Assembly (NCBI RefSeq): GCF_002245695.1
Contig: NZ_NOII01000010.1
Coordinates: forward strand, 52,283-116,282
Length of the DNA stretch: 64,000 nt
Direction: 5' to 3'
From: Fictibacillus aquaticus
GTDB taxonomy: Bacteria > Bacillota > Bacilli > Bacillales > Fictibacillaceae
The translations under genes were made by a program, and so were the position numbers. Positions within the stretch are counted from its first letter, which is position 1. Each line of letters starts with the position of its first letter. Shown here in pieces: positions 34,204-43,010 of the stretch. Under the pieces are notes generated by a model. It made no database searches and had not been told where the DNA came from. It worked only from the letters and a program-made list of their open reading frames with translations.

Positions 34204-35262
34204 TTAATGTCCTCCTTCTGTTTTAATCGGAATTTGAAACCAGAAACAATGATGTTTGCCATCTGTTTCGATACCCGCATGTCCTCCATGTGCTTCAGTA
34301 ATTTCCTTTACAATTGTCAGCCCTAACCCTGAACCATCTGTGTTTCTTTTTCTAGAAGGATCTCCCCGATAAAAACGGTCAAAAAGCAAGTCCTTCTTTT
34401 CTGGATTAATATACTGGCCTTCGTTAATAATGCTTATTTTGTAAAAGGAATTCTTCACTTCCCCATTTATCTTTACCCATCCGGCTTTATCATAAAAACA
34501 TACATTGTTTAACAAATTGAATAGAATTTGTTTTAATCCGTCCTTATTCCCTTCAAGAATGACATTTTCAGCGTCAATTTCATATGTTATCCGCTTCCTG
34601 TTTAAAGCGACGCTAAAAAATTCTACGGATTCCATTATTAGCTGATTGATTGCTATACACTGCCATTTATCCTGTAACGAGTCCTCCCAGCGGTTGAGTT
34701 CGGTCACTTGTTCAACTAATCGTGTAAGACGTTTGGATTCTTCAAGCAGTGAGCCAAACAGTTCAGTATCTCCATGGATAACTCCTGATTTCAATCCTTC
34801 CAGATAGCCATTTAAATTCGTAAGCGGTGTTCTAAGTTCATGAGCAATATCTCTAAACATTCTTGTTCGTTTCTGTTCGTTATCTTGCAGAGTTGCTGTC
34901 ATTTCATTAAATGTTTTCGTTAATTCACCTATTTCATCTTTTTCGATTACCTGAAGTGGTACGGGATATACTCCTTGTTTTATTTTAATGGCTTGATCAG
35001 TAAGTTTCTTCAAGGGATGTATAACTCGTTTAACTAAAAAGAAATGAACGAAGAATGCTAAGAGAAAAGCTAATAAACTTACCTGAAGAAAATATATATC
35101 CAGCCGTTTATTAAACTCAGGACCAACAATTTTCCAGTCGTTCACAAGCAGGCAGGCATAATCTTTTATTGAGAGACCCGCAAAGAGAATCACGATCCCA
35201 ATCGCTAAACCATTGATTATCGCTAACTTTGAGAATAAATGCTGTCTTCTAAAAAGACACAA
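34204..35262 (-). CDS. Sensor histidine kinase of the redox operon
   Basis: A 352-residue kinase with two N-terminal helices (about residues 12-33 and 52-73) and a very short extracytoplasmic loop. HAMP follows (HPLKKLTDQAIKIKQG), then HisKA (FRDIAHELRTPLTNLNGYL) and HATPase (NLLNNVCFYDKAGW, GSGLGLTIVKEI). It starts at TTG 35262 with GGGGT 6 nt upstream, overlapping the response regulator by 14 nt. Inside the same operon are ResA- and CcdA-like genes. Confidence 0.92.
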   Translation of the reverse strand: MCLFRRQHLFSKLAIINGLAIGIVILFAGLSIKDYACLLVNDWKIVGPEFNKRLDIYFLQVSLLAFLLAFFVHFFLVKRVIHPLKKLTDQAIKIKQGVYPVPLQVIEKDEIGELTKTFNEMTATLQDNEQKRTRMFRDIAHELRTPLTNLNGYLEGLKSGVIHGDTELFGSLLEESKRLTRLVEQVTELNRWEDSLQDKWQCIAINQLIMESVEFFSVALNRKRITYEIDAENVILEGNKDGLKQILFNLLNNVCFYDKAGWVKINGEVKNSFYKISIINEGQYINPEKKDLLFDRFYRGDPSRKRNTDGSGLGLTIVKEITEAHGGHAGIETDGKHHCFWFQIPIKTEGGH

Positions 35263-35938
35263 ATCGATACCCCATTCCTCTCACGGTTTCAATAAAAGTG
35301 ATGTCATCATTTCGTTCTATTTTTTCCCGCAGTTTGACCAAGTGCACATCTACAGTCCTGTCATTCACTGTTTTTTCATGATTGGGATACATTTCGTCCA
35401 ATAGCTGATCTCGCTTTAAGATTTGATTAGGATGTCTCATCAGCTTATATAAAAGCTTGAACTCATTTGGTGTTAGCGCAATACTTTCCCCTTTATATGT
35501 CACTTCACCTTTAAAAGGCTTAATCGTAAGACCCTTATAGGAAATTTTATTGCAGCGATGAACAGTTCTCCGCAATACCGCTTCAACACGTGCAACTAAT
35601 TCCCCTGGGCTGAAAGGCTTTGTAACATAATCATCTGCACCAGATTGAAGTCCTGCTATGCGATCTTTTTCATCACTCTTCGCTGTGACCATGATGAGCG
35701 GGATTTCACTCTTTTGTTCATTTCTTATCCACTCCGTGAGTTTTTCCCCGCTGAGTTTGGGCATCATTAGATCAACAATCATAAAGCATGGGTCGATCTC
35801 TTTAAATGCCTTTTTTCCTTCCTCGCCGTCTTCAGCCAGATAGGTCTCATACCCTGAATTTTCAAGATAAATCTTCATGAGGTTTCGAATTTTAGGATCG
35901 TCTTCTACTATTAAAATCGATTTCCCTTTCAACTCCAT
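35249..35938 (-). CDS. OmpR-family response regulator of the redox operon
   Basis: A 229-residue receiver plus winged-helix regulator (VEDDPKIRNLMKIYLENSGYET, phospho-acceptor in CFMIVDLMMPKLSG, VTKPFSPGELVARVE, C-terminal ETVRGMGYRFVSF). Upstream and downstream gene gaps are 11 nt and an overlap, so the operon is tight. B. subtilis places the YrkP/YrkQ two-component pair close to its yrkE-J sulfur genes. A parallel arrangement is seen here, but orthology is not shown. Confidence 0.93.
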   Translation of the reverse strand: MELKGKSILIVEDDPKIRNLMKIYLENSGYETYLAEDGEEGKKAFKEIDPCFMIVDLMMPKLSGEKLTEWIRNEQKSEIPLIMVTAKSDEKDRIAGLQSGADDYVTKPFSPGELVARVEAVLRRTVHRCNKISYKGLTIKPFKGEVTYKGESIALTPNEFKLLYKLMRHPNQILKRDQLLDEMYPNHEKTVNDRTVDVHLVKLREKIERNDDITFIETVRGMGYRFVSF

Positions 35939-35949
35939 CTTTTCACCTT

Positions 35950-36558
35950 CTATTTCATGGAAGACACCATTTTATTTAAGAATTCTTCATCCATAGGACC
36001 GACAATTTTTCTTTGAATCGTCCCGTTTGAATCAATCATATACGTTGTCGGTATTGAAAAAGCCTGATATTCAACCCCAATATCCCCTTTTTCATCCAAT
36101 GGTACAGGAAATGTTAATTGATAATCATCAACAAACGTCTGTATATTTGCTCGATCTTTTTCCATAGTTGTTAAATTGACAGCAAGGATTTCAACATTTT
36201 GCTTGTCTTTGTTTTTCTCGTAAAAAGCTTGCATATGAGGCATTTCAGCTTTGCATGGAGGACACCAGCTCGCCCATAAGTTTAATACCACTTTCTTGCC
36301 TTTATAATCTGAAAGCTTAATGTTCTTTCCTTCTAAGGTCTGCAATGTGAAATCCGGGGCAAAGTCACCTTCATTTATTCCAGATTTGCCCGAAGAAGTT
36401 ACTTCGGAAGCAGTTGTTTCCTCAACTTGTTCTGTGTTTTCTGATTTCTGAGTTGCCGTTTTTTTATCTTTTTCTTGTCCCTTAATATCGTAGATCGCAT
36501 ATCCAATTAAGCCTATAATAATAACAATCGCCAATAGATTTCTTTTCATCATTTTCAC
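35950..36558 (-). CDS. ResA/TlpA-like membrane-anchored thiol-disulfide oxidoreductase
   Basis: A 202-residue protein with an N-terminal anchor helix (LLAIVIIIGLIGYAIYDI), a low-complexity linker rich in Glu, Thr and Ser, and an extracytoplasmic thioredoxin domain (about residues 63-202). The active site is WASWCPPCKAEMP, and FSIPTTYMID is the cis-Pro loop. It reduces extracytoplasmic thiols, taking electrons from the CcdA protein encoded next to it. Confidence 0.93.
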   Translation of the reverse strand: MKMMKRNLLAIVIIIGLIGYAIYDIKGQEKDKKTATQKSENTEQVEETTASEVTSSGKSGINEGDFAPDFTLQTLEGKNIKLSDYKGKKVVLNLWASWCPPCKAEMPHMQAFYEKNKDKQNVEILAVNLTTMEKDRANIQTFVDDYQLTFPVPLDEKGDIGVEYQAFSIPTTYMIDSNGTIQRKIVGPMDEEFLNKMVSSMK

Positions 36559-36566
36559 CTCGCAAA

Positions 36567-37280
36567 TTATGGAGCAACCGAAATATAAGCAAGCCAGGAG
36601 CTTATTTTTTGCATTTGGCCGGTAAAGAGCAGAAGCCCCATCCCAACCATAATCGCTCCATTAACTTTAGAAATTTTAGGAAGCCATTTGTTTATTTTCT
36701 TTACAGCTGCAAAGGAATACGTAACAGTAATAGAAATAAACAAGAATGGAATTCCTAATCCAAGAGAGTATACCCAGAGCATAAGCATGCCGCTGTTAAC
36801 TGTATCTGCTGAGCCAGCCATCAATAATATGGAAGAAAGCGCTAATCCAACACACGGTGTCCATCCTGATCCGAAGGCTAAACCTAAAAGAAAGGAACGA
36901 ATTGGATTGGCGTCGGATTTACTTTTATTTCCCCAAGATTTCTCTTTCATCAAAAACGTTAATTGGAGCCAGCCAAGCATTTGAAATCCAAATACAATAA
37001 TAAGCAGTCCGCTTATTTTTTCAACAAATTCTCGATATTGAGCAAACCATTGGCCGACCACACTTGCTGACGCACCCATCAATACAAAAATTAAACTAAA
37101 TCCTAAAATAAAAAGAATGGAACGAGCCATAACTGTTTTTTTCTCCATATGCACTTTTCCGTCCCTAATATCGCCTCCTGTTAAATGAGCGACATAAGCA
37201 GGGATAAGCGGGAAAATACATGGAGAGAAAAAAGATAATAAACCAGCAGTCAGAGCAAATACAATTGTTACATTTTCCAT
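36567..37280 (-). CDS. ccdA: CcdA-type cytochrome c biogenesis / thiol electron-transfer membrane protein
   Basis: A 237-residue, six-helix protein with the paired cysteine motifs of the family (FFSPCIFPLIPAYVAHLTGG in helix 1, GSGWTPCVGLALSSIL in helix 4). It moves electrons from cytoplasmic thioredoxin to extracytoplasmic thioredoxin-like partners. The ResA-like gene lies 8 nt downstream. No cytochrome c assembly genes are nearby, so a thiol or sulfur role is more likely here than cytochrome maturation. Confidence 0.9.
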   Translation of the reverse strand: MENVTIVFALTAGLLSFFSPCIFPLIPAYVAHLTGGDIRDGKVHMEKKTVMARSILFILGFSLIFVLMGASASVVGQWFAQYREFVEKISGLLIIVFGFQMLGWLQLTFLMKEKSWGNKSKSDANPIRSFLLGLAFGSGWTPCVGLALSSILLMAGSADTVNSGMLMLWVYSLGLGIPFLFISITVTYSFAAVKKINKWLPKISKVNGAIMVGMGLLLFTGQMQKISSWLAYISVAP

Positions 37281-37284
37281 TTTT

Positions 37285-37941
37285 TCACCTCCACTTCCAT
37301 TCTTCTATCACAGTGTTAAGATTTAATGAAGAAGCAAGAAAAATTATTATATAACTCAGCAGAAAATAGACATGTAATCCTGTTCCTAAAGACGGGATTG
37401 AATAATACGGGCTGATAACTATACCTGCTATATGAATCACTGCCGCTTTGAATACAATTTGCTTTGAGTTCTCTTCTGAAAAGGTCCAAATAAAATAAAG
37501 GAATAGCAGCATTGTCAAAATAAAGAATTGAGTGATTTGTCCCTTTTGAATCAATGGCCAAATGGAAAATGAAATGGTTGTTGTTACTCCAATTATCGTC
37601 CAAGCCAGCAGTTCTAATATTTTTCCGTTCTTTCTAAGAAGTAACAGTACAAATATGCATAAGTAAATACCGGCTAAAACCAATCCTTTACTGCCTCCGA
37701 TGAAGAATAAAAGGGATAAAGGGTTTTCCCATACAGAAAAAAATGAAAAAATGATCGGACTCAACTTCCAAAAGATAAATGCATGAATGTATCCTCTTGC
37801 CAAGTCATTGAAAAACAATGGAGTTTTTCCGGACTTTAGGCGTCCCCATAAAAAGACTGCTAAAAGGCTGCTAATCATACTTAGAAATAAATAAAAATGT
37901 TCAAGAAGCAAAGGAATGCTGCCGATCTGTATAAATTCCAT
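37285..37941 (-). CDS. Polytopic membrane protein of the redox operon
   Basis: A 218-residue protein of about seven helices. The start is ATG 37941, with GAGGAGG 6 nt upstream. It contains ARGYIHAFIFWKLSPIIFS and a G-rich segment FFIGGSKGLVLAGIY, faintly like prolipoprotein diacylglyceryl transferase-type membrane folds. I do not assign a family. It is probably the first gene of the operon continuing through CcdA, ResA, the two-component pair and DUF302. Confidence 0.75.
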   Translation of the reverse strand: MEFIQIGSIPLLLEHFYLFLSMISSLLAVFLWGRLKSGKTPLFFNDLARGYIHAFIFWKLSPIIFSFFSVWENPLSLLFFIGGSKGLVLAGIYLCIFVLLLLRKNGKILELLAWTIIGVTTTISFSIWPLIQKGQITQFFILTMLLFLYFIWTFSEENSKQIVFKAAVIHIAGIVISPYYSIPSLGTGLHVYFLLSYIIIFLASSLNLNTVIEEWKWR

Positions 37942-38011
37942 CTCAAACCTCCTCTTCAAAAGCTAATCAAATCAATGTTAAGAATGTATAAAGAGAAGGA
38001 TTTAATATTTA

Positions 38012-38392
38012 TTAATATAGATAAATTAAATAACTCACTAACAAGAGCATAATAACAGCTGATAAAGTTCCTGAAATAACAAATACGATATTTATCGGCG
38101 AACGGAATTTCCCTGTATTGATTTGATTTCTTTTACTAATAAAATCATAAGCCGCAAATAGAATCGTACCGATTGCCAGGGCAAATGAGACCGCCCCCGC
38201 CGCAACTACCGCATCATCCTGGGCGGTTGATGATTTCTCCAGTAAAGTAAAATGCAAATTAATTATGACAAATCCGATACCTGCGAGAGCAATAGCTGTC
38301 CTTATCCATGCCAAAAAGGTTCTTTCATTAGCGAGATGCTGCTGGATATATTTAGATTCATCAGCGGATTCATGTATTCTTTTTTCTTTCAA
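38012..38392 (-). CDS. YidH/DUF202 family membrane protein
   Basis: A 126-residue protein with three helices. The signature is LANERTFLAWIRTAIALAGIGFVI of the DUF202/YidH family. The function is unknown. GGAGGGG precedes the ATG. It lies 70 nt upstream of the redox operon, in the same direction, and may be its first gene. Confidence 0.88.
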   Translation of the reverse strand: MKEKRIHESADESKYIQQHLANERTFLAWIRTAIALAGIGFVIINLHFTLLEKSSTAQDDAVVAAGAVSFALAIGTILFAAYDFISKRNQINTGKFRSPINIVFVISGTLSAVIMLLLVSYLIYLY

Positions 38393-38473
38393 GAAAACCC
38401 CTCCTTAAACTAAAAGTACGTTCATATTTGTTATTTCATTTTCCCTAGATTTAAATTCTTCATCCTTACAAAA

Positions 38474-38501
38474 AAAATACCGCTTAGATAAACGGTATTT
38501 T
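38474..38501 (-). terminator. Terminator of the DsrE-TauE-rhodanese unit
   Basis: On the minus strand AAAATACCG...CGGTATTTT runs into further T residues. Its upstream arm overlaps the stop codon of the degenerate rhodanese gene. It separates the CstR regulon from the DUF202/redox operon. Confidence 0.8.
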
Positions 38502-38823
38502 AAACAATATGATATCCAACAACCCGAACGGACTTCCTTTGTAAGAACCTTTCAGCAACTGAAACTTCACGCAGCGAAGAAGCTAATAAGATAAGTTCTT
38601 TTTGATTAATTTCACTGAAGTTTCTCTTCAAGTATGCTAAAGGAATGTGGCATTGCCCTACATTCAATGGATGCTGATGCGCTTCTATATAATCTCTAAC
38701 GTCTAAAAGCAATTTATCATTCTCATGAAGCTGTGAAGGTCTGAAAGGAATACTTTTCGGATGTCTTTTGCTGCTATACAAGACGGAAAAAAGAATGATT
38801 AAAAAGAGGATGAATACGTGCAT
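38500..38823 (-). CDS. Membrane-anchored, catalytically degenerate rhodanese-like protein
   Basis: A 107-residue protein with one N-terminal helix (MHVFILFLIILFSVLYSS) and a rhodanese-like domain (LLLDVRDYIEAHQ, HIPLAYLKRNF). At the position where active rhodaneses have the Cys loop (CRSGxRS), this one reads LLASSLREVSVAE. The catalytic Cys is therefore gone. The start is ATG 38823, five nt after AGGG, directly after the TauE stop. It is probably a binding or scaffolding partner of the exporter. Confidence 0.75.
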   Translation of the reverse strand: MHVFILFLIILFSVLYSSKRHPKSIPFRPSQLHENDKLLLDVRDYIEAHQHPLNVGQCHIPLAYLKRNFSEINQKELILLASSLREVSVAERFLQRKSVRVVGYHIV

Positions 38824-38825
38824 GT

Positions 38826-39605
38826 TTACCCTAGTATATCCATCCAAATTTTAATTGAAGTTGCTACAATTAGTCCTGCAAGAATATATTGAAGAATTTT
38901 AGTATTCACTTTCTTACCGAAGTTCGCACCAAGCGGAGAAGCAATTAAGCTTGCTACGACCATAATCACCGCAGGCCATAACAGCACCTGGCCAGTAGTA
39001 ATCTTACCGATGGTAGCTCCAATAGAAGAGATAAACGTGATCGCCAATGATGTAGCAATCGTCATGCGGGTTGGGATTTTAAGCACAACAAGCATGATTG
39101 GAACTAAGATAAATGCACCTGCCGCACCAACTACACCTGCAGCTATACCGACAATAAAGGCTAATGCTGCAGCAAGCCACTTGTTAAATTTAACTTGATC
39201 GAGCGGAATGTCGTCGATCCCTTTTTTCGGAACAAACATCATGACAGCGGCAATCGTAGCTAACACTGCATATACAATGTTTATCTGTCCTTCCGTCATA
39301 ACCTTAGAACCGAACCCTCCAAGGAAGCTTCCGACTAAAATTGCGGAACCCATATAAATAATGAGTGTTTTATTAAGGTAGCCGCCTTTGCGGTAAGCCC
39401 AGACTCCGCCGATTGTAGCAAAAAATACCTGGACTGCACTGATTCCTGAGACTTCATGCGCAGAATATGCTGTATATCCCAGCATTACTGGAATATATAA
39501 CAACATCGGGTACTTGATTATCGATCCGCCAATTCCAACCATTCCTGATATAAATGAACCTATAAATCCGATTAAAAATATAGTGATAATAAATCCGATG
39601 TCCAT
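38826..39605 (-). CDS. TauE/SafE family sulfur-anion exporter (YrkJ-like)
   Basis: A 259-residue, eight-helix TauE/SafE protein, with repeated halves [19 protein letters not shown] and [21 protein letters not shown]. The family exports sulfite or sulfoacetate, and in persulfide-responsive operons probably removes sulfite or thiosulfate. The start is placed at ATG 39605, since GAGGTGA lies 6-7 nt upstream. An ATG two codons earlier would touch the site. It corresponds by position and family to yrkJ of B. subtilis. Confidence 0.88.
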   Translation of the reverse strand: MDIGFIITIFLIGFIGSFISGMVGIGGSIIKYPMLLYIPVMLGYTAYSAHEVSGISAVQVFFATIGGVWAYRKGGYLNKTLIIYMGSAILVGSFLGGFGSKVMTEGQINIVYAVLATIAAVMMFVPKKGIDDIPLDQVKFNKWLAAALAFIVGIAAGVVGAAGAFILVPIMLVVLKIPTRMTIATSLAITFISSIGATIGKITTGQVLLWPAVIMVVASLIASPLGANFGKKVNTKILQYILAGLIVATSIKIWMDILG

Positions 39606-39636
39606 ATACATTCACCTCTTTTACTTCGAGTAAAAA

Positions 39637-40116
39637 CTAGATAAACAAGTTAATCTTAGATTCATCTGCATCAGCCAGATAAGAAGCAACCCCTGCATAA
39701 TCCAGACCATCGATTAATTCTTCTTTCGTGATTCCCATAACATCCATCGACATCGTACAAGCAACCATCTTAACGTCCAAGTCTTGAGCCATTTCGATCA
39801 ATTCTTTAAGTGTTACGATGTTCTTCTTTTTCATCGTGCTCTTCATGAACTTTGCGCCTAGTCCGCCCATGTTCATCTTAGAAATACCCAGCTTCTCTGG
39901 TCCTCTTGGAAGCATTTTAGCAAACATTTTATCCATGAATGATTTTTCAACTTTTACGTATTCTTCTTTACGCAGAATGTTCAATCCCCAGAAAGTAAAG
40001 AACATTGTAACTTGTTTCCCCATTGCAGCCGCACCTGTTGCGATAATAAAACTTGCCATCGCTTTATCAAGATCACCGCTGAATACAACCATTGTTGATT
40101 TATTTTGCTGTTCCAT
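39637..40116 (-). CDS. DsrE/DsrF-like sulfur-carrier protein
   Basis: A 159-residue DsrE/F/DrsH-like protein (MVVFSGDLDKAMASFIIATGAAAMGKQVTMFFTFWGLNIL). The putative persulfide-carrying Cys120 is in VKMVACTMSMDVMG. An insert of about 30 residues after the TFWGLN segment distinguishes it from the shorter paralogue at 41.6 kb. It is the first gene of a unit with its own CstR-type operator. Confidence 0.9.
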   Translation of the reverse strand: MEQQNKSTMVVFSGDLDKAMASFIIATGAAAMGKQVTMFFTFWGLNILRKEEYVKVEKSFMDKMFAKMLPRGPEKLGISKMNMGGLGAKFMKSTMKKKNIVTLKELIEMAQDLDVKMVACTMSMDVMGITKEELIDGLDYAGVASYLADADESKINLFI

Positions 40117-40136
40117 TTTTCAACACTCCTCTTCCC

Positions 40137-40152
40137 ATACACCTATGGGTAT
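40137..40152. promoter_or_regulatory. CstR/CsoR-type operator 4
   Basis: ATACACCTATGGGTAT, a slightly diverged copy of the ATACCTATAGGGGTAT operator, 21 nt upstream of the DsrE start and downstream of the tusA terminator. Confidence 0.75.
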
Positions 40153-40162
40153 TTATTATTTT

Positions 40163-40192
40163 TGAAAAAAAGAGGGCATTCACATACCCTCC
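40163..40192 (-). terminator. Terminator of the rhodanese-to-tusA unit
   Basis: On the minus strand GAGGG-N10-CCCTC followed by seven T, 13 nt after the tusA stop. Confidence 0.75.
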
Positions 40193-40204
40193 ACCCTATA
40201 TTAG

Positions 40205-40432
40205 TTAGCCTTTTTTAATCCAAAACTTGAATACGCCATCTTCTTCTTTATGATCAAGCAGCTCATGACCAGAAGATTTCGACCAAGCAGCTAAGTCATT
40301 TACTGCTCCTTTATCTGTTGCAAGGATTTCTAAAATATCTCCGCTGTTTAAAGTATCCATCGCCTTTTTCGTCTTAACGATCGGCATCGGGCATGATAAA
40401 CCTTTAGTATCTAAAACTTGTGTTGAATTCAT
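40205..40432 (-). CDS. TusA-like sulfur-carrier protein (YrkI-like)
   Basis: A 75-residue TusA-family protein, with persulfide-carrying Cys14 in GLSCPMPIVKTKKAM and a typical beta-alpha-beta tail. It accepts sulfane sulfur from rhodanese or DsrE partners. AGGAGG precedes the ATG. It lies 46 nt after the dioxygenase gene, in the same unit. Confidence 0.93.
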   Translation of the reverse strand: MNSTQVLDTKGLSCPMPIVKTKKAMDTLNSGDILEILATDKGAVNDLAAWSKSSGHELLDHKEEDGVFKFWIKKG

Positions 40433-40478
40433 AATAAAATACCTCCTGAGTATTGTTTTGTTTTTTTTGTTTTAAAAA

Positions 40479-41606
40479 TTATTCAGTGATGGCACAGCGG
40501 TTAGGACCAATCTCCATCTCACGCTGCTCATCTTCATTAGGGTTGATTTGCCCCATATTCGTCTGGCGAATTTCCTGATACGCGTTCGGCTGCGGCGGAA
40601 GATTTTCTGTAACTGCCTTGCGGAACGTCTCTTCACTTTCGATCTTTAAGCCTTCATTCTGCTCGAAAAGTACTCCAAGCTTAGCCTGAACAATACCTTT
40701 CTCATCGATCTCGCTTATCTTACCGAAGTGAGCAGGAAGAACGATAAGATCTTTGGAAAGCTCGCTATATTTGTTGTAAAGAGTATTGCGAAGATCGCCA
40801 ACCCAATCCTCAGCTTTGCCTGCTAAGTCTGGGCGTCCAATAGAATCAACGAATAAAATGTCTCCTGAAAGCAAGTATTGATCATCAACAATCAGACTTG
40901 TGCTTCCGATCGTGTGTCCAGGGCTGTATAAAGGCTGGATCGCAATTTTCGTGCTTCCAACAACGATTTCTTTTCCGTCTTCAAGCTTTTCATATTCAAA
41001 CGTTACTTCACCAGCATCTTTTTCAGGAAGCCAGTACGTGCCGTTTGCTGCTTCAGCAAGTTTGCGGCCGCCAGAAATATGGTCAGCATGAAGGTGAGTG
41101 TCAATCAAGTGCTTGATTGTCAGGTTGTTTTCTTTCGCAAAATCTACATATGCATCCGTCATTCTTGCTGAATCAATGATTGCAGCTTCTCCGCCTGATT
41201 CAACAAGATAAGACAAACATCCTTTACCGATTCGGTTGAACTGGTAAATGGAGCCCCCGTCCTTCAAATCGCCTACTTTAACAGGATTTAAATATTCGCT
41301 CCATGATTTCATTCCGCCTTCAAGGTAGTACACATCCTCTACGCCTGCTTCATCGAGCATTTCTGCGACCATTTGAGATGAACCTTCTTTAGCACAAGCG
41401 ACAAGGACTTCCTTCCCCTTTGGAAGAAGTTCCAGTACATCCTCTACACCGTCGATAAGGTCAAAATACGGCCTGTTGATGGATTGAATACCTTTCCCTT
41501 CAATCTTCCAATCCTTATAATCACTTTCGTTACGCACATCAAGGATAAACAATTCCCCGTCTAATACTCTTGATGCAGCTTCCTTTGCTGTCATTGGTTT
41601 AATCAT
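40479..41606 (-). CDS. Rhodanese-persulfide dioxygenase fusion (YrkH/CstB-like)
   Basis: A 375-residue two-domain protein. A rhodanese domain comes first (residues about 1-108, active Cys71 in [10 protein letters not shown]). A metallo-beta-lactamase-fold persulfide dioxygenase follows (about 110-330), with metal motif [11 protein letters not shown] (His171, His173, Asp175, His176), then SPGHTIGS and LSGDILFVD. It oxidises glutathione-type or bacillithiol persulfides to sulfite and can relay sulfur to thiosulfate. S. aureus CstB has the domains in another order. Here rhodanese is N-terminal. Confidence 0.9.
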   Translation of the reverse strand: MIKPMTAKEAASRVLDGELFILDVRNESDYKDWKIEGKGIQSINRPYFDLIDGVEDVLELLPKGKEVLVACAKEGSSQMVAEMLDEAGVEDVYYLEGGMKSWSEYLNPVKVGDLKDGGSIYQFNRIGKGCLSYLVESGGEAAIIDSARMTDAYVDFAKENNLTIKHLIDTHLHADHISGGRKLAEAANGTYWLPEKDAGEVTFEYEKLEDGKEIVVGSTKIAIQPLYSPGHTIGSTSLIVDDQYLLSGDILFVDSIGRPDLAGKAEDWVGDLRNTLYNKYSELSKDLIVLPAHFGKISEIDEKGIVQAKLGVLFEQNEGLKIESEETFRKAVTENLPPQPNAYQEIRQTNMGQINPNEDEQREMEIGPNRCAITE

Positions 41607-41648
41607 TCCGATACCTCCCGTGGTATATTTCTCCTGAAAATTTTTTCT

Positions 41649-42044
41649 TTAGAATGTAAGTGTCATGTTAGCGTCTTTTGCAAAATCAAGGAACATCATA
41701 GCCCCGCCAACGTCAATTCCGTCAATAAAATCTTCTTTTTTGAGATTCATGACATCCATTGTCATCTGGCACGCAATAATCTTTACGCCCATCTCTACTG
41801 CCATTTGAGCTAATTCTTCGATTGAAGGAACATTAGCTTTCTGGAAGCCTTCAGCAAAATGTTCTTTTCCTGCAGGCATCGGCAGATTTTTATGAGCCTC
41901 TTTATGAATTAAATTTAAGCCTTCAAATGTGAAGAAAATCGTGACTTCATAATCTGCAGACGCTGCTGCTGTAGCAATATTAAATACTTTATAAGCATCA
42001 AACATGCTGCCATTGCTTGCGATAATTGCTGTTCTGTTTGCCAT
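41649..42044 (-). CDS. DsrE/DsrF-like protein (YrkE-like)
   Basis: A 131-residue DsrE-family protein, with candidate sulfur-carrying Cys92 in VKIIACQMTMDVMNLKKEDF. The start is ATG 42044, 8 nt after GAGGGAGG. This site lies inside the 3' end of the upstream TusA-rhodanese gene, indicating coupling. The longer frame to 42101 overlaps that gene without a site. Confidence 0.9.
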   Translation of the reverse strand: MANRTAIIASNGSMFDAYKVFNIATAAASADYEVTIFFTFEGLNLIHKEAHKNLPMPAGKEHFAEGFQKANVPSIEELAQMAVEMGVKIIACQMTMDVMNLKKEDFIDGIDVGGAMMFLDFAKDANMTLTF

Positions 42045-42045
42045 A

Positions 42046-42618
42046 TTATTTTCCTCCCTCTTCTTCTGGACCGTTCCATTCCGACATTCCGGGTAAAACA
42101 TTTTTCACGTTCTCAAAACCGTTTTCTGCTAAGAGCTGTGATGCCATGTCACTGCGGCTCCCTGTACGGCAGACCACAAATACTTCTTTATTCTTATCAA
42201 TTTCTTGCAGTCTTCCTTCAAGCTCTCCAAGCGGAATAGATACCGCTCCTGGTATACGTTTGAACGCATACTCTGCAGGCTCCCTTACATCTAGAACAAC
42301 GATATTTTCTTTGTCAGTAAGTCTTTGAGCAAGCTCTTCGTTCTGAATCACATGAGGATATTTAGTTTCTTCCTTTACCTCGTTTGGATCCGATTTGCGC
42401 AGGTAGTGTTTCAGAACATCGCCTTCCGTTGTTGTACCAAGGTACTGATGCCCTGTATTTCGTGCCCAGCCTTGAATATCAGCAAGCGATCCCTTATCTG
42501 TTGCCTGGACCTCGATCACCTGTCCCGCTTCAAGCTGGTCGATCGCTTTCTTCGTACGAACGATCGGCATCGGGCATGATAACCCTTTACAATCCAATGT
42601 TTGGTCTACTTTAATCAT
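42046..42618 (-). CDS. TusA-rhodanese fusion protein (YrkF-like)
   Basis: A 190-residue fusion. The N-terminal TusA domain (residues 1-75) carries Cys15 in GLSCPMPIVRTKKAI. The C-terminal rhodanese domain (about 88-185) has active Cys150 in VVCRTGSRSD. It matches B. subtilis YrkF in domain order and length. It likely relays sulfane sulfur between its own domains. AGGAGG precedes the ATG. Confidence 0.93.
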   Translation of the reverse strand: MIKVDQTLDCKGLSCPMPIVRTKKAIDQLEAGQVIEVQATDKGSLADIQGWARNTGHQYLGTTTEGDVLKHYLRKSDPNEVKEETKYPHVIQNEELAQRLTDKENIVVLDVREPAEYAFKRIPGAVSIPLGELEGRLQEIDKNKEVFVVCRTGSRSDMASQLLAENGFENVKNVLPGMSEWNGPEEEGGK

Positions 42619-42639
42619 TCCAAATTACCTCCTGAATTA

Positions 42640-42945
42640 TTATTGAACTTCTCCCTGCCATAACATCATTCCGCCCGACATATTTGTAACGTTGAACCCT
42701 TGTTGCTGCAAATACTCACAAGCCTTTTCACTGCGCTTACCTGAACGGCACACCATAATGTACTCTGTGGAATGATCGAGTTCATTAAGACGTTCAGGAA
42801 TCGTGCCAAGTGCGATGTGTTTTGCGCCGGGAATCATCCCGTTTCGAACTTCATCGTCTTCTCTTACATCAATAATGTTAAGCTGTTTATTTTCCTTCAG
42901 CTTATTATCGACTTCGAATGGTGAAATTGTTTTGATAGCTGACAT
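42640..42945 (-). CDS. Single-domain rhodanese
   Basis: A 101-residue rhodanese (sulfurtransferase). LNIIDVREDDEV precedes, and active Cys66 is in MVCRSGKRSEKA. It is the first gene of the unit running to tusA, with a CstR-type operator about 32-47 nt upstream. GGAGGAG precedes the ATG. Confidence 0.93.
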   Translation of the reverse strand: MSAIKTISPFEVDNKLKENKQLNIIDVREDDEVRNGMIPGAKHIALGTIPERLNELDHSTEYIMVCRSGKRSEKACEYLQQQGFNVTNMSGGMMLWQGEVQ

Positions 42946-42976
42946 GATTAATATCTCCTCCTATAATTAAGTTTAC

Positions 42977-42992
42977 ATACCCATATAGGTAT
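42977..42992. promoter_or_regulatory. CstR/CsoR-type operator 3
   Basis: ATACCCATATAGGTAT, an inverted repeat upstream of the rhodanese gene and downstream of the HesB-like gene. It shares the ATACC..GGTAT frame with the other three sites. Confidence 0.85.
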
Positions 42993-43010
42993 ATTTCTAA
43001 CCAAATTTTT

